From Streptomyces sp. NRRL F-5126 (GTDB taxonomy: Bacteria; Actinomycetota; Actinomycetes; Streptomycetales; Streptomycetaceae), in contig NZ_JOFZ01000001.1 in the NCBI RefSeq assembly GCF_000721265.1, positions 496,001-560,000 on the forward strand: 64,000 nucleotides of DNA, written 5' to 3'. Each line of letters opens with the position of its first letter. Position 1 is the stretch's first letter. Below are positions 1 through 8,981 of the stretch, piece by piece. The notes under the pieces are model-generated. The model ran no database searches, had not been told where the DNA came from, and saw only the letters and a list, made by a program, of their open reading frames with translations. Both the position numbers and the translations under genes were made by a program.

Positions 1-1
1 C

Positions 2-391
2 ACCCTGCCTCTCGGGGAGCCAGAGGAGGACTCCTGGATCGTGGAGGCCGCCGTCGCCAAGGTTCTGCGCACGGCGGCCGAGACTCTGCCCGGCGTGCGG
101 GCGGGCAGCTGCCGGATCCGTCCGGTGGCGGCAGACGATGTGGGGGTCCGGGATCCCTTGCCGGACGTGCCGTTGCACCGCCCCGTCGACGTCTACGTGG
201 AGTTGGCGGTGTCGACGTCATGGGCGATGCCCGAACTGGCCCGCCAGGTGCGCGAGCGGATGTTGGCCGCCGCTGACGAGGCGGTGGGCATCGATGTGCG
301 GTCGATAGACGTCTCGGTGATCGACCTCCTGGACGAGGAGGCGGTCGACGCGGTGACCGGGGGCGAGAGCGAGCGAGGTGCCCGATGGTAA
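2..391 (+). CDS. Asp23/Gls24-type envelope stress protein, 5' end cut by the window
   Basis: The C-terminal part reads as an Asp23/Gls24 (alkaline-shock) domain: alternating hydrophobic strands around VDVYVELAVS and a helix of the ARQVRERMLAA type. The frame is open to the first base of the window, so the protein probably begins upstream. Actinobacterial relatives often carry an N-terminal zinc-finger-like segment before this domain. A GTG at 41 with AGGAGG at 25-30 could serve as an internal or alternative start. The gene overlaps the next one by 7 bases, implying translational coupling. Family members act at the cell envelope; the exact role is not known. Family assignment is fairly sure, the start is not. 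Confidence 0.72.
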   Translation, partial: TLPLGEPEEDSWIVEAAVAKVLRTAAETLPGVRAGSCRIRPVAADDVGVRDPLPDVPLHRPVDVYVELAVSTSWAMPELARQVRERMLAAADEAVGIDVRSIDVSVIDLLDEEAVDAVTGGESERGARW

Positions 392-750
392 GCAGGCGCG
401 ACATGGCGGCCCGGCTCGCCCAGGAGGCGGCCGCCGTAGCACGTGGCACGGACGGCGTGGCGTTCCTGAGGCCAGGTCTCGGGGATGTCGTCCGCGGTGC
501 CGCCCGTCTCGCGCCGCCGACGGGCGGGGTCCGTGTCCGGTACGAGGCGGACCGGGCGCACTGGCGGATACAGATCCAGCTGGTGGCGGCACAGGATCGC
601 CGTGCGGTGGACGTGACCAGGGCTGTGCGCGCCGCCGTCGAGTCGGCGGCGAGCGCGGTGCTCGCCCGGGCGGCGGCAGGCGGGCCGATGCCGGCGAGGG
701 TGGACGGGTGCCACGTGTCCGTGTCCGTCACGATCACGGGCGTCGCCTGA
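385..750 (+). CDS. Small Asp23-locus partner protein
   Basis: A 121-residue protein with no signal peptide or clear membrane helix. Its pattern resembles a diverged Asp23 domain: a strand-rich centre (VRVRYEADRAHWRIQIQLV), then the helix DVTRAVRAAVESAASAVLA and a final strand VSVSVTITGV. The ATG lies inside the end of the preceding Asp23 gene, so the two are almost certainly co-translated. Small conserved proteins of this kind commonly accompany Asp23 genes in Streptomyces. No catalytic motif is visible, and the function is inferred only from linkage. Confidence 0.7.
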   Translation: MVSRRDMAARLAQEAAAVARGTDGVAFLRPGLGDVVRGAARLAPPTGGVRVRYEADRAHWRIQIQLVAAQDRRAVDVTRAVRAAVESAASAVLARAAAGGPMPARVDGCHVSVSVTITGVA

Positions 751-819
751 GGGACGGCGGGGTGGGACGGAAGTCGCTCGCGGGGTACCCGGGCAGAGTC
801 CGGTACGGAAGGAGGGCCT

Positions 820-1524
820 GTGGGAAAGGCAGAGTCGCTGCGGCGTTACCGCGGCAAGCGCGATTTCGGCGCCACGAGCGAACCGAGCGGCGGCACGGGT
901 GACCTCGAAGCGCGAGAGGGCCAGGGGCACGGGTGGCAGGGCAGCGCGGGTGGCGGCCAGGCGTCGTACGTCGTGCAGATCCACGATGCAAGCACGATGC
1001 ACTTCGACTTCCGCCTTGAGGTGGATGGTGTACTCAAGTCCTGGGCCGTCCCCAAGGGGCCTTCCACGGATCCCGGGGACAAGCGTCTGGCGGTCCCGAC
1101 CGAGGATCACCCACTGGAGTACCGCGAGTACGAGGGCGTCATCGGCCGGGGGCAGTACGGCGCCGGAACGGTGATCGTGTGGGACGCGGGTACGTACCGG
1201 CCGCTCAACAAGGACGGCGCCCCTGGGGACGAGGCATCCTTCGCGAAGGCGCTGGCGAAAGGGCATGCCAGCTTCTGGCTGGACGGACCGAAGCTGAAGG
1301 GTGGCTTCTCGCTCACGCGCTTCCGCGGTGGTGGCGGCACGGGCCGCGAGAACGACGGCGAGGAAGCATGGCTGCTGGTCAAACGCTCCGGCACGGGCGC
1401 GGACCGCTCGGGCCGCACCACGCCCGACCCACGCAGGGCCAGGTCTGCGAGGTCGGGCCGTACCTTGCGGCAGGTGTCGCAGGGGGCGGGAACCGGAGGC
1501 GGGAAGGGGACAACCACGTCATGA
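820..1524 (+). CDS. LigD-type 3'-phosphoesterase domain protein
   Basis: Stand-alone version of the phosphoesterase module of bacterial LigD, which trims 3'-phosphate or ribonucleotide ends during non-homologous end joining. The family signature HFDFRLE is present about 65 residues in, followed by SWAVPKGPS and the GTVIVWDAGTY segment. It has 234 residues against roughly 150-200 for the isolated domain; the last ~45 residues are basic, low-complexity and probably unstructured. GTG at 820 is chosen because GGAAGGAGG lies just upstream. The stop overlaps the ligase start (ATGA), so the two modules are made as separate but coupled chains. No Ku or LigD polymerase gene is seen in the window. Confidence 0.88.
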   Translation: MGKAESLRRYRGKRDFGATSEPSGGTGDLEAREGQGHGWQGSAGGGQASYVVQIHDASTMHFDFRLEVDGVLKSWAVPKGPSTDPGDKRLAVPTEDHPLEYREYEGVIGRGQYGAGTVIVWDAGTYRPLNKDGAPGDEASFAKALAKGHASFWLDGPKLKGGFSLTRFRGGGGTGRENDGEEAWLLVKRSGTGADRSGRTTPDPRRARSARSGRTLRQVSQGAGTGGGKGTTTS

Positions 1525-2537
1525 GTGAGCTGCTTGCCTCCCTGACCGACGATGAGCGGCGGCTGCTGTCCGACGCCCCGTCGGGTGCCGAGTTGGCGGC
1601 GCAGCCCATGCTGGCCACGCTGAGCGACCGCAGGGATTTCCACGCGGGCGGGTGGATCTTCGAGCGAAAACTCGACGGGGTCCGTGTTCTGGCCGTGCGC
1701 GACATGCGGGGCGTGCGGCTCCTGTCGCGCACCGGTCAGCGTCAGAACGCGACGTACCCCGAGATCGTGGACGCGCTGCAGGAGCAGGGGTCCACCGACT
1801 TCGTGCTGGACGGCGAGGTCGTGGCGTACTCCCACGGGCGTACTGATTTCTCCCGTCTCCAGCAGCGCCTCGGCATCACCGACGAGCGCCGGGCACGCGC
1901 CAGCAAGGTCGCCGTCACGTACTACGTCTTCGACATCCTGCGGTTGGACGGCGCGGACCTCGCCCGACTTCCGTTGCGGGCCCGGAAAGCGCTGCTTCGC
2001 AGGGCCCTGTCGTACCGTCCGCCGGTGCGTTTCACCCCGCACCGTAACGACGGCGGTCAGGAGCTGCTGGATCAGGCGTGTGCCCGGGGCTGGGAGGGGC
2101 TGATAGCGAAGCGCGCCGCGGGGGGCTACCAGCCGCGCAGGTCGGGCGACTGGCTGAAGCTCAAGTGCCAGCGGGGCCAGGAGTTCGTGGTCGGGGGCTT
2201 CACGGAACCCGCCGGCTCGCGCACGGGCTTCGGCGCGCTGCTGCTGGGCTACTACGAGGGCGCGCAGCTGCGGTACGCGGGCAAGGTGGGGACCGGGTAC
2301 GACCGTGCCACGTTGCACGACATACGCAGCCGGCTCGACGAACTGGCCACCACCACCAGGCCGTTCGACGACCAGGTGCGCGAGCATACGGCGCGTTGGG
2401 CGCGGCCCGAGCTGGTCGCGGAGGTCGGCTTCAGTGAGTGGACCAGGGACGGCATGCTGCGCCATCCGCGCTTCCTGGGCCTGAGGCGGGACAAGAGACC
2501 GCGTGAGGTGGTTCGGGAGAAGCCGGTCGCCGGTTGA
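1521..2537 (+). CDS. ATP-dependent DNA ligase (LigD ligase module)
   Basis: A 338-residue ATP-dependent DNA ligase that seals nicks or double-strand ends through a lysyl-AMP intermediate. Motif I is ERKLDGVR at about residue 47-54, with the lysine as the adenylation site. FVLDGEVV fits motif III, GLIAKR motif IV and WLKLKC motif V. The oligonucleotide-binding domain follows, with VGGFTEPAGSRTGFGALLLG typical of LigD C-termini. The start ATG overlaps the phosphoesterase stop by 4 bases. Length and order match the nucleotidyltransferase plus OB part of LigD, without the polymerase. Role in end joining is inferred from family and linkage. Confidence 0.93.
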   Translation: MSELLASLTDDERRLLSDAPSGAELAAQPMLATLSDRRDFHAGGWIFERKLDGVRVLAVRDMRGVRLLSRTGQRQNATYPEIVDALQEQGSTDFVLDGEVVAYSHGRTDFSRLQQRLGITDERRARASKVAVTYYVFDILRLDGADLARLPLRARKALLRRALSYRPPVRFTPHRNDGGQELLDQACARGWEGLIAKRAAGGYQPRRSGDWLKLKCQRGQEFVVGGFTEPAGSRTGFGALLLGYYEGAQLRYAGKVGTGYDRATLHDIRSRLDELATTTRPFDDQVREHTARWARPELVAEVGFSEWTRDGMLRHPRFLGLRRDKRPREVVREKPVAG

Positions 2538-2557
2538 GGTGCGGCTATCGTTCGCCC

Positions 2558-3307
2558 ATGAGCCTTCGTGACACCGTTCCGTCCTCGGTCGACCCCGCCG
2601 AACTGATAGCCGTGGGCTGCCGGATCCTCGCCTACCAGGGGCTGGCGGAGGACATTCTCGGCCACATCAGTCTGCGCGACGCGGACGCGCCCGACGCCCT
2701 GCACGTACGGTGCCGTGGGCCGCGCGAGCGTGGCCTGCTGTTCACCGAGCGGGCCGACGTGCACCGGGTGGCGCTGCGGGGACCGGCATCCGGCCTGCCG
2801 GACGGGGTGAAAGCGCCCAACGAACTGCCCATTCACCAAGAGGTGCTGAAGGCACGCCCGGACGTGCGGGCGGTGGTGCACGTGCACCCGCCGTCGGTCG
2901 TGGCGGCGGACCTGGGCGGGCTGACGCTGCGCCCGATCGTGGGGGCGTACAACATCCCGGCGATGCGAATGGCGCTCGGCGGCATCCCCGTCTATCCGCG
3001 CGGCGTGCTGGTCACGCGGCCCGAACTCGGCAGGGAGGTGGCGGACGTGCTGGGTGACCGTCCCGCGTGCGTGCTGCGCGGGCACGGCATCGTGGCGACG
3101 GGTAGGACCGTGCAGCAGGCCGTCGTCAGGGCCCTCAACCTCGACGCCCTGGCAAAGATCACGCTGGCGGCGCACGCGCACGGCACCCCGCCCGTGCTGC
3201 CGGACGCGGACATCGCGGAGCTGCCCGACCTCGGCGACGGGTTCAACGACGAGATGGTGTGGCGGGCGAACGCGGCCAAGCTGGCCCACGCCGGCCTCGG
3301 GCTCTGA
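2558..3307 (+). CDS. Class II aldolase/adducin family protein
   Basis: A 249-residue member of the class II aldolase/adducin family, zinc enzymes that cleave or epimerise phosphorylated sugars such as fuculose-1-phosphate or ribulose-5-phosphate. Metal ligands are visible in VVHVHPPS, and a third histidine in LRGHGIVATG fits the third ligand. The acidic residue in PNELPIHQEV sits where the catalytic glutamate/aspartate is expected. The ATG at 2558 has no Shine-Dalgarno, but a TATCGT hexamer lies 6 bases before it, so a leaderless transcript is plausible. The FGGY kinases 4-7 kb away suggest carbohydrate work; the substrate cannot be read from sequence. Confidence 0.85.
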   Translation: MSLRDTVPSSVDPAELIAVGCRILAYQGLAEDILGHISLRDADAPDALHVRCRGPRERGLLFTERADVHRVALRGPASGLPDGVKAPNELPIHQEVLKARPDVRAVVHVHPPSVVAADLGGLTLRPIVGAYNIPAMRMALGGIPVYPRGVLVTRPELGREVADVLGDRPACVLRGHGIVATGRTVQQAVVRALNLDALAKITLAAHAHGTPPVLPDADIAELPDLGDGFNDEMVWRANAAKLAHAGLGL

Positions 3308-3323
3308 CGGCCACCCGTCGGCG

Positions 3324-4856
3324 TCAGCGGCGAGCGTCCCCGCCGGGCCCGCCCGCCTTCGGGCCCGCGTCGGCCCCGGTGACTGCGACGGAGCCACCGC
3401 TCGCAGGGGATCCGACCCGGCCGCGTACCCGGAACCATCCCGCGACCAGGGCCAGCGCGATGACCGGCACGATCAGGATGGTGTTGCGGCCCACCGGCTT
3501 GTCGAACCACATCAGGACGAGCACGCCCGCGAGGAACGCCAGCGTGACGATCTCCACCACCGGAGAGCCCGGCAGCCGGTACGCGGGGCGCTGCACGCGC
3601 CCCTGCTTGGCCCTGCGCACGAAGACCAGATGGCAGAGCATGATCATGCCCCAGGCCGTCAGCACGCCGAGCGACGCGATGTTCAGGACGATCTCGAACG
3701 CCTCGCCCGGCACCACGTAGTTCAGGCCCACGCCGAGGACGCAGACGCTCGCGGTCAGCAGGATGCCGCCGTAGGGCACCTGGTGGCGGTTCATCCGGCC
3801 GGTGAAGCGCGGCGCCGAGCCCGCCATGGCCATGGAGCGCAGGATGCGGCCCGTCGAGTAAAGGCCCGAGTTCAGGCTGGACATCGCGGCGGTGAGCACG
3901 ACGAGGTTCATCACGCCGCCCGCCGCCGGCACGCCGATCTTCGACAGCACGGTGACGAACGGGCTCTGCGAGGCGGAGAACCCCGTGTACGGGACGAGCA
4001 GCGCGAGCAGCACCACGGAGCCCACGTAGAACACCATGACCCGCCACATGATCGAGTTCACCGCGCGCGGCACGATCTTGTGCGGCTCGGCCGTCTCGCC
4101 GGCGGTGACGCCGATCAGCTCGACGGCCGAGTACGCGAAGACCACGCCCTGGAGCACCACGACCACCGGCAACAGCCCCTGCGGGAAGATCCCGCCGTGA
4201 CTGGTGAGGATGTCGAAGCCGGGCGTCCTGCCGCCCACGGGATGCTGCGTGACCAGCAGGAACACACCAATGCAGAGGAAGACGACGAGCGCCGCGATCT
4301 TGATGATCGCGAACCAGAACTCCATCTCGCCGAAGATCCGCACCGAGATGAGGTTGATGGACAGCACGACGGCCAGCGCGATCAGGGCGAGCAGCCACTG
4401 CGGCACGGCGGTGAACATCCCCCAGTAGTGCACGTACAGCGCGACCGCCGTGATGTCGGCGATGCCGGTGGTCGACCAGTTGACGAAGTACATCCAGCCG
4501 GCCGTGTACGCGCCCTTCTCGCCGAGGAACTCCCGCGCGTACGAGACGAAGGACCCCGACGAAGGCCGGTGCAGCACCAGCTCGCCGAGTGCCCGCACGA
4601 CGAAGAACGCGAACAGCCCGCACACCGCGTACGCCACCGCGAGCGCCGGGCCTGCCGAGACGAGCCGTCCTCCCGCGCCCAGGAAGAGGCCGGTGCCGAT
4701 GGCCCCGCCGATCGCGATCATGTTGATGTGGCGCGACTTGAGGTCTTTGCTGTAGCCGACGTCGCCCGCGTCCGCCCGTCCGGCGGCCGCTTCCGCGCCG
4801 GCCTGACCGCCGCTGCCCCGGGTGTCGGGGTCCTGGACGGTCTTTTCGCTGCTCAC
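3324..4856 (-). CDS. APC-family amino acid permease
   Basis: A 510-residue integral membrane transporter of the amino acid-polyamine-organocation superfamily. The first helix carries the signature [13 protein letters not shown] after an N-terminal cytoplasmic stretch ending [11 protein letters not shown], which is typical of proton-coupled permeases for asparagine, GABA, or D-Ser/Ala/Gly (AnsP/GabP/CycA branch). About twelve hydrophobic segments can be counted, the last near [16 protein letters not shown] at 4856 is chosen because the frame upstream has no ribosome site and poor coding character. It is divergent from the oxidoreductase gene across a 217-base gap. Substrate specificity is not decided. 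Confidence 0.9.
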   Translation of the reverse strand: MSSEKTVQDPDTRGSGGQAGAEAAAGRADAGDVGYSKDLKSRHINMIAIGGAIGTGLFLGAGGRLVSAGPALAVAYAVCGLFAFFVVRALGELVLHRPSSGSFVSYAREFLGEKGAYTAGWMYFVNWSTTGIADITAVALYVHYWGMFTAVPQWLLALIALAVVLSINLISVRIFGEMEFWFAIIKIAALVVFLCIGVFLLVTQHPVGGRTPGFDILTSHGGIFPQGLLPVVVVLQGVVFAYSAVELIGVTAGETAEPHKIVPRAVNSIMWRVMVFYVGSVVLLALLVPYTGFSASQSPFVTVLSKIGVPAAGGVMNLVVLTAAMSSLNSGLYSTGRILRSMAMAGSAPRFTGRMNRHQVPYGGILLTASVCVLGVGLNYVVPGEAFEIVLNIASLGVLTAWGMIMLCHLVFVRRAKQGRVQRPAYRLPGSPVVEIVTLAFLAGVLVLMWFDKPVGRNTILIVPVIALALVAGWFRVRGRVGSPASGGSVAVTGADAGPKAGGPGGDARR

Positions 4857-4952
4857 GATGTGTTCTCGCTTCGTTCGTGGGGGGAACCGGCCCACCATAA
4901 GTGAGCCGAGCACGTCCTCATGCCCCGCAATTGGCGATCCAGGCGGGAGATT

Positions 4953-4987
4953 GATCACACATGCAAAGGCGTGGGGTTTGCGTGATC
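4953..4987. promoter_or_regulatory. Bulged inverted repeat between divergent genes
   Basis: GATCAC (4953-4958) and GCAAA (4963-4967) are mirrored by TTTGC (4977-4981) directly followed by GTGATC (4982-4987). The arms match if four bases are looped out on the left. It sits in the gap between the permease and the oxidoreductase and could be an operator serving both, but no known regulator consensus was matched. Confidence 0.35.
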
Positions 4988-5073
4988 GCAGTGGCCGCGG
5001 TGATCGCCGTACGATCGAGCCGCCGGCGCCCCCACGGCGCCACCGCCCGACTCGCGGCAGAAGGAACGACACC

Positions 5074-6069
5074 GTGAAAGCAGCTCTGTACCACCGCAAC
5101 GGATCCGCCCGCGACGTCCTCCTGGTCGAGGACATCGACCGTCCGGAGCCCGGCCGTGTGCAGGTCAGGGTGCGTGTCGCCCTGTCCGGACTCAATCCGA
5201 CGGACGTGAAGACGCGCGAGGGCGCCACCGCGCGCCCGATCGACGGCTTCCAGGTGCCGCACCAGGACGGTTCCGGTGTGATCGACGCCGTGGGTGCGGG
5301 CGTGGACGCGGCGCGGGTCGGGGAGCGCGTGTGGCTCTGGCTCGCCGCGTTCGGCAACCGGTACGGGAGCGCCGCCGAGTACTGCGTCGTGCCGGCGGAT
5401 CGCGCCGTGCCGCTGCCCGGCAACGTGAGCGACGTGCTCGGCGCCTGCCTCGGCGTGCCGGCGATCACCGCGCACCGGTGCCTGTTCGCCGACGGACGCC
5501 TCAACGGCAGGACGGTCCTCGTCGCGGGCGGCGCCGGCGCGGTCGGCCACTACGCGATCCAGCTCGCCAAGCAGGCCGGCGCGAAGGTGATCACCACCGT
5601 CAGCAGTCCCGAGAAGGCGGAGCAGGCGGCCGCGGCCGGCGCCGACCACGTGGTCAACTACCGGGAGGCGGGCGCGATCGACCAGGTCAGGGCGTACGCG
5701 GAGGGCCGCCCCGTGGACCGGATCGTCGAGGTGGCACTCGGCGCGAACCTGGAACTCGACCTTGCCGTCAGCGGCCCGCGCACGGTCATCTCCTGCTACG
5801 CGGCGGCGGGGGACGTCTCGCTGCCGGTGCGCGCCCTGATGACCGCGAACGTCACGCTGCGCTTCGTGCTGCTGTACGGGGTGCCCGCCACGGACCTGGC
5901 CGAGTCGGTGGCGGAGGTCAACGCCGTCGCGGCTGCGGGCGCGCTCACGCCGCTGCCCGAGCACCGGTACCCGCTCGCGGACGTCGCCGCCGCGCACGAG
6001 GCGGTGGAGCAGGGCGCGGTCGGCAAGGTCCTGCTGGACCTTGCCGACCGCTCGGGAGCCTCCGCCTGA
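5074..6069 (+). CDS. Zinc-free alcohol dehydrogenase / quinone oxidoreductase (MDR family)
   Basis: A 331-residue medium-chain dehydrogenase/reductase. The N-terminal GroES-like part runs to about residue 130 and contains [12 protein letters not shown] and [13 protein letters not shown]. It lacks the cysteine cluster of the structural-zinc lobe, as in quinone oxidoreductases. The Rossmann NADP-binding loop is [19 protein letters not shown], followed by [11 protein letters not shown]. The expected activity is NADPH-dependent reduction of quinones or enones, and the real substrate is unknown. GTG at 5074 follows AAGGA at 5061-5065. It is divergent from the permease. Confidence 0.9.
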   Translation: MKAALYHRNGSARDVLLVEDIDRPEPGRVQVRVRVALSGLNPTDVKTREGATARPIDGFQVPHQDGSGVIDAVGAGVDAARVGERVWLWLAAFGNRYGSAAEYCVVPADRAVPLPGNVSDVLGACLGVPAITAHRCLFADGRLNGRTVLVAGGAGAVGHYAIQLAKQAGAKVITTVSSPEKAEQAAAAGADHVVNYREAGAIDQVRAYAEGRPVDRIVEVALGANLELDLAVSGPRTVISCYAAAGDVSLPVRALMTANVTLRFVLLYGVPATDLAESVAEVNAVAAAGALTPLPEHRYPLADVAAAHEAVEQGAVGKVLLDLADRSGASA

Positions 6070-6090
6070 GCGCAGCCGCAAGAGGCGTGC

Positions 6091-6157
6091 CGGCCCGCGG
6101 GTACGTCGGCCCGCAGGTACGTCGGCCCGCGGGTACGTCGCCCCGCAGGTACGTCAG
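6091..6157. repeat. Four tandem 16-bp units running into a stop codon
   Basis: Units begin at 6091, 6107, 6123 and 6139, each reading cggcccgcRggtacgt with single changes in the fourth copy. The partial fifth copy starts at 6155 and overlaps the TGA of the minus-strand FGGY kinase (6154-6156). The block fills most of the gap between that kinase and the convergent oxidoreductase. Confidence 0.9.
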
Positions 6158-7665
6158 CCCGTGTGCGCGCAAGGGCCGCCGTGCCAGCGGGACCTGGCCG
6201 CCTCCACCCGGTACAGGTAGTCCGCGTACGCCTCCTCGTAGTACGCGACGCCCTCGGGGTCCGGGTCGACCACGAGGTCGGGCGCCGTCCACCGCGCCGT
6301 GTCCACCGCGAGGCCCAGGTCGGCGCCGCGCGCGGCGAGCGCCGCGAGTACGGCGCCGCGCGCGCCCGGCTCCGGGCCGCGGGCGACCTTGAGCGGTCGG
6401 CCGAGCACGTCCGCGAACACCCGCAGCCACGGCAGGCTGCGCGCGCCGCCGCCGCACACGCCGAGCTCGCCCGTCAGGCCCGCCGCTTCGAGGCAGTGGC
6501 GGGCCGCGAACGCGATCGCCTCGCACATGGCCCGTACGAGCTCCGCGCGCGAGGCCCGCAGGTCGAGGCCGGTGAACTCGGCGCGGGCGCGCGGGTCCAC
6601 GAACGGGACGCGCTCGCCCGAAGGCGACAGGTACGGCAGCGCCGCGACTCCCCGCGCGCCGCGCGGTGTCTCGTCCAGCATCCCCGACACGTGCTCGTGC
6701 CGTGAGCCTGTCATGCCCAGAACCCAGTCGAGGGCGACCGTGCCCGTCATCGCGGGCAGGGCGCGCAGGTTGCGGTCGGCGCGGTCGGTGGCCAGGTGGA
6801 AGCCGACGGGGTCGCCGTCGCGCACCACGCGCTCGGCGACGACCTCGCAGGCCAGCGTCGTGCCGATGATGAGCAGCCCGTCACCCGGCTCGGTGATACC
6901 GGCGCCGAGCGCGCAGGCCGGCAGGTCGTAGGGCCCTGAGCTGACGGGTGTGCCCTCGGGCAGGCCGGTGCCGTCGACGTCGCCGCGCGCCCGCCCGAAG
7001 GGGACCGTCGCAGAGACCGGCGGCAGCAGTCCTTCGCGGTGCTCGATGCCGAGCGCTTCGAGGACCTGCGGCGAGTAGGTGCGGGTGGTCGGGTCGAGGA
7101 ACGGCACCGAGGCGTCGGACAGGTCGGTGCAGCGCTCGCCGGTCAGCCGCAGGTGGAGGACGTCCTTGCAGCACGCGGCTGTCGTGGCGGCGTCGAGCGT
7201 CGCGGGCTCGTTGCGGTCGAGCCACGCGAGCAGCGCGCCGGGGGAGCCCGGGAACAGCACGTTGCCGGTGTGCCGGAAGAGCCGCAGCGCCGTGCCGTCC
7301 GCCATCCAGCCTGCGACGAGATCGCCCGCTCTACCGTCCATCCACGACAGCGCGGGCCGCACGGGGTGCCCTTCCGCGTCGACCAGCCACAGGCCGTCGC
7401 CCTGCCCGGTCATCGCCACGAGTGCCGGCGGGCCGCCGTCGGAGCCCCCGCCAGCTCCGCCGCCCGCGGCACCGTTCGCACCGCCGCCCGCGACAGCGTC
7501 GATCACACGCACCGCCGCGCGTACGACCTCGTCGACGTCCTGCTCGACGCGCTCGCCGCTGCCGCCGAGCGACACCGGCACCGACTCGGTGCGCAGCGCC
7601 GTGCCGTCCTCCGCGAAGGCCACCGCCTTGGCGACAGACGTTCCCATGTCAAGTCCGACGAACAC
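6154..7665 (-). CDS. FGGY-family carbohydrate kinase (xylulokinase-like)
   Basis: A 503-residue sugar kinase of the FGGY family, which transfers the ATP gamma-phosphate to xylulose, gluconate, erythritol or related sugars. The phosphate-binding start FVGLDMGTSVAKAV, the mid-region GPYDLPACALGAG and the adenosine-binding segment ELGVCGGGARSLPWLRVFADVLGRP are all present. GTG at 7665 has AGGGG just upstream. It is followed 55 bases upstream by a 2-hydroxyacid dehydrogenase on the same strand and mirrored by a second FGGY kinase on the other strand. A Gly/Ala-rich insertion lies around residues 60-75. The substrate is not determinable. Confidence 0.88.
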   Translation of the reverse strand: MFVGLDMGTSVAKAVAFAEDGTALRTESVPVSLGGSGERVEQDVDEVVRAAVRVIDAVAGGGANGAAGGGAGGGSDGGPPALVAMTGQGDGLWLVDAEGHPVRPALSWMDGRAGDLVAGWMADGTALRLFRHTGNVLFPGSPGALLAWLDRNEPATLDAATTAACCKDVLHLRLTGERCTDLSDASVPFLDPTTRTYSPQVLEALGIEHREGLLPPVSATVPFGRARGDVDGTGLPEGTPVSSGPYDLPACALGAGITEPGDGLLIIGTTLACEVVAERVVRDGDPVGFHLATDRADRNLRALPAMTGTVALDWVLGMTGSRHEHVSGMLDETPRGARGVAALPYLSPSGERVPFVDPRARAEFTGLDLRASRAELVRAMCEAIAFAARHCLEAAGLTGELGVCGGGARSLPWLRVFADVLGRPLKVARGPEPGARGAVLAALAARGADLGLAVDTARWTAPDLVVDPDPEGVAYYEEAYADYLYRVEAARSRWHGGPCAHTG

Positions 7666-7703
7666 CGTGTGCCCCTCTCAGACGACTCAGATCCCGGACG
7701 GCT

Positions 7704-7730
7704 CGGACGACTCAGACGACTCAGACGACA
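7704..7730. repeat. Three tandem 9-bp units across a stop codon
   Basis: CGGACGACT, CAGACGACT and CAGACGACA follow one another, and the TGA of the hydroxyacid dehydrogenase (7721-7723) lies within them. A looser copy of the same motif occurs at 7680-7690. Confidence 0.8.
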
Positions 7731-8746
7731 CGGTGGGCCAGCGGCTCACCGCGCAGGTACCGGCCCACCTCGGCGGCCGCGATCCGCGCCGCGTTGTGCG
7801 CGACCGCCGTGTTGGCGCCCGCCAGATGGGGCGTCATGACCAGGCGGGGTGCCGTGCGCAGCCGGCTGTCCGCGGGCGGCGGCTCGACGGCGAACACGTC
7901 GAGCGCCGCGCCGGCGAGCCGCCCGGACTCAAGGCCGTCGCACAGGGCGTCCTCGTCGAGCAGGGCGCCTCTCGCGCAGTTGACGACGACGGCTCCGTCG
8001 GGCAGCAGCGCGAGTTCGCGGGCGCCGAGCAGCCCGCGGGTCTCCGCGGTGAGCCGGGCGTGCAACGAGACGACGTCGCTCGCACGCAGCAGTTCGTCCA
8101 GGGTGGCTACGGCGGTCGCGCCGGCGTCGCGCAGGGTGGCGGCGTCCGCGTACGGGTCGTACACGAGGACGCGTGCGCCGAAGGCCGTCAGGGCCCTGGC
8201 GACCCGGCTGCCGACCGCGCCGCAGCCGACGAGCCCGACGGTCGCGCCGTCGAGTCCTGGGCCGCAGTTCTCGTACGTGTAGAACTCGCCGGCCCAGCGC
8301 CCGGACCCGAGCGCGGCCGATGTCTCGGGGATGCGGCGCATCGCGGCGAGCATCATCGCGACCGTGTACTCGGCGGTGGCGGCGGCGTTGCGTCCCGGCG
8401 TGTTGCACACGCGCACGCCGTGCTCCTCAGCGGCTTCCAGGTTGACGTTGACGGGTCCGCCGCGCCCGACCACGACCAGGCGCAGCGAGGGCGCCGACGC
8501 GAGCACCTTTGCGGTGACGGGCCCCATCTGCGTGAGGCACACCTCGGCGTCGCCGAGCGCCTCGATCATCGTGTCCTCGTCGCCCGACGCCTCGTCGACC
8601 TCGGAGACGGGGCCGAAGGGTGTGAGCGGCCAGGGCAGCGTCAGCGGGGCCACCGTGTGGCCGTGGCCATCGCCGAGTACGGCGGCGAGCTCCCGGGCGA
8701 AGAGGTCGGGGGCGACGAAGTGGTCGCCTGCGGCGAGGATTCTCAT
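7721..8746 (-). CDS. D-isomer specific 2-hydroxyacid dehydrogenase
   Basis: A 341-residue NAD-dependent dehydrogenase of the phosphoglycerate/glycerate dehydrogenase family. The nucleotide-binding loop VGLVGCGAVGSRVA and the acidic residue in VLVYDPYAD give NAD specificity. The catalytic set is the Arg in NCARGALLDEDAL, the Glu in DVFAVEPPP and the His in VMTPHLAGA. ATG at 8746 is preferred because GGGAGG lies 10 bases upstream and the longer frame would translate the heptanucleotide repeat. Its place between two sugar kinases suggests a role in a sugar-acid or sugar-alcohol pathway, an inference from context only. Confidence 0.9.
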   Translation of the reverse strand: MRILAAGDHFVAPDLFARELAAVLGDGHGHTVAPLTLPWPLTPFGPVSEVDEASGDEDTMIEALGDAEVCLTQMGPVTAKVLASAPSLRLVVVGRGGPVNVNLEAAEEHGVRVCNTPGRNAAATAEYTVAMMLAAMRRIPETSAALGSGRWAGEFYTYENCGPGLDGATVGLVGCGAVGSRVARALTAFGARVLVYDPYADAATLRDAGATAVATLDELLRASDVVSLHARLTAETRGLLGARELALLPDGAVVVNCARGALLDEDALCDGLESGRLAGAALDVFAVEPPPADSRLRTAPRLVMTPHLAGANTAVAHNAARIAAAEVGRYLRGEPLAHRVV

Positions 8747-8770
8747 CGGGCGGGGCCTCCCTGGCGGTCG

Positions 8771-8826
8771 GGGCTGCGGGCTGCGGGCTGCGGGCTGCGG
8801 GCTGCGGGCTGCGGGCTGCGGGCTGC
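8771..8826. repeat. Eight perfect tandem copies of GGGCTGC
   Basis: A 7-base unit repeated eight times without a mismatch, in the 235-base gap between the hydroxyacid dehydrogenase (start 8746, minus) and the second FGGY kinase (start 8982, plus). It lies 25 bases upstream of the dehydrogenase start. Seven is not a multiple of three, and copy number could change promoter spacing. Confidence 0.95.
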
Positions 8827-8981
8827 GGCGCGGACGCATCAGAGACTACGGCCGCCGCCCGCGCGGCCGGCGCTCCCGGCGCGCGCCGGGCGAAACCAAT
8901 CGCGTACTGGAACGTAGGGTGAGGCGATTCGGACCAGGTGGCCCGACGACGTGGCCCGACGACGTGGGAGCAGGTGGGACC

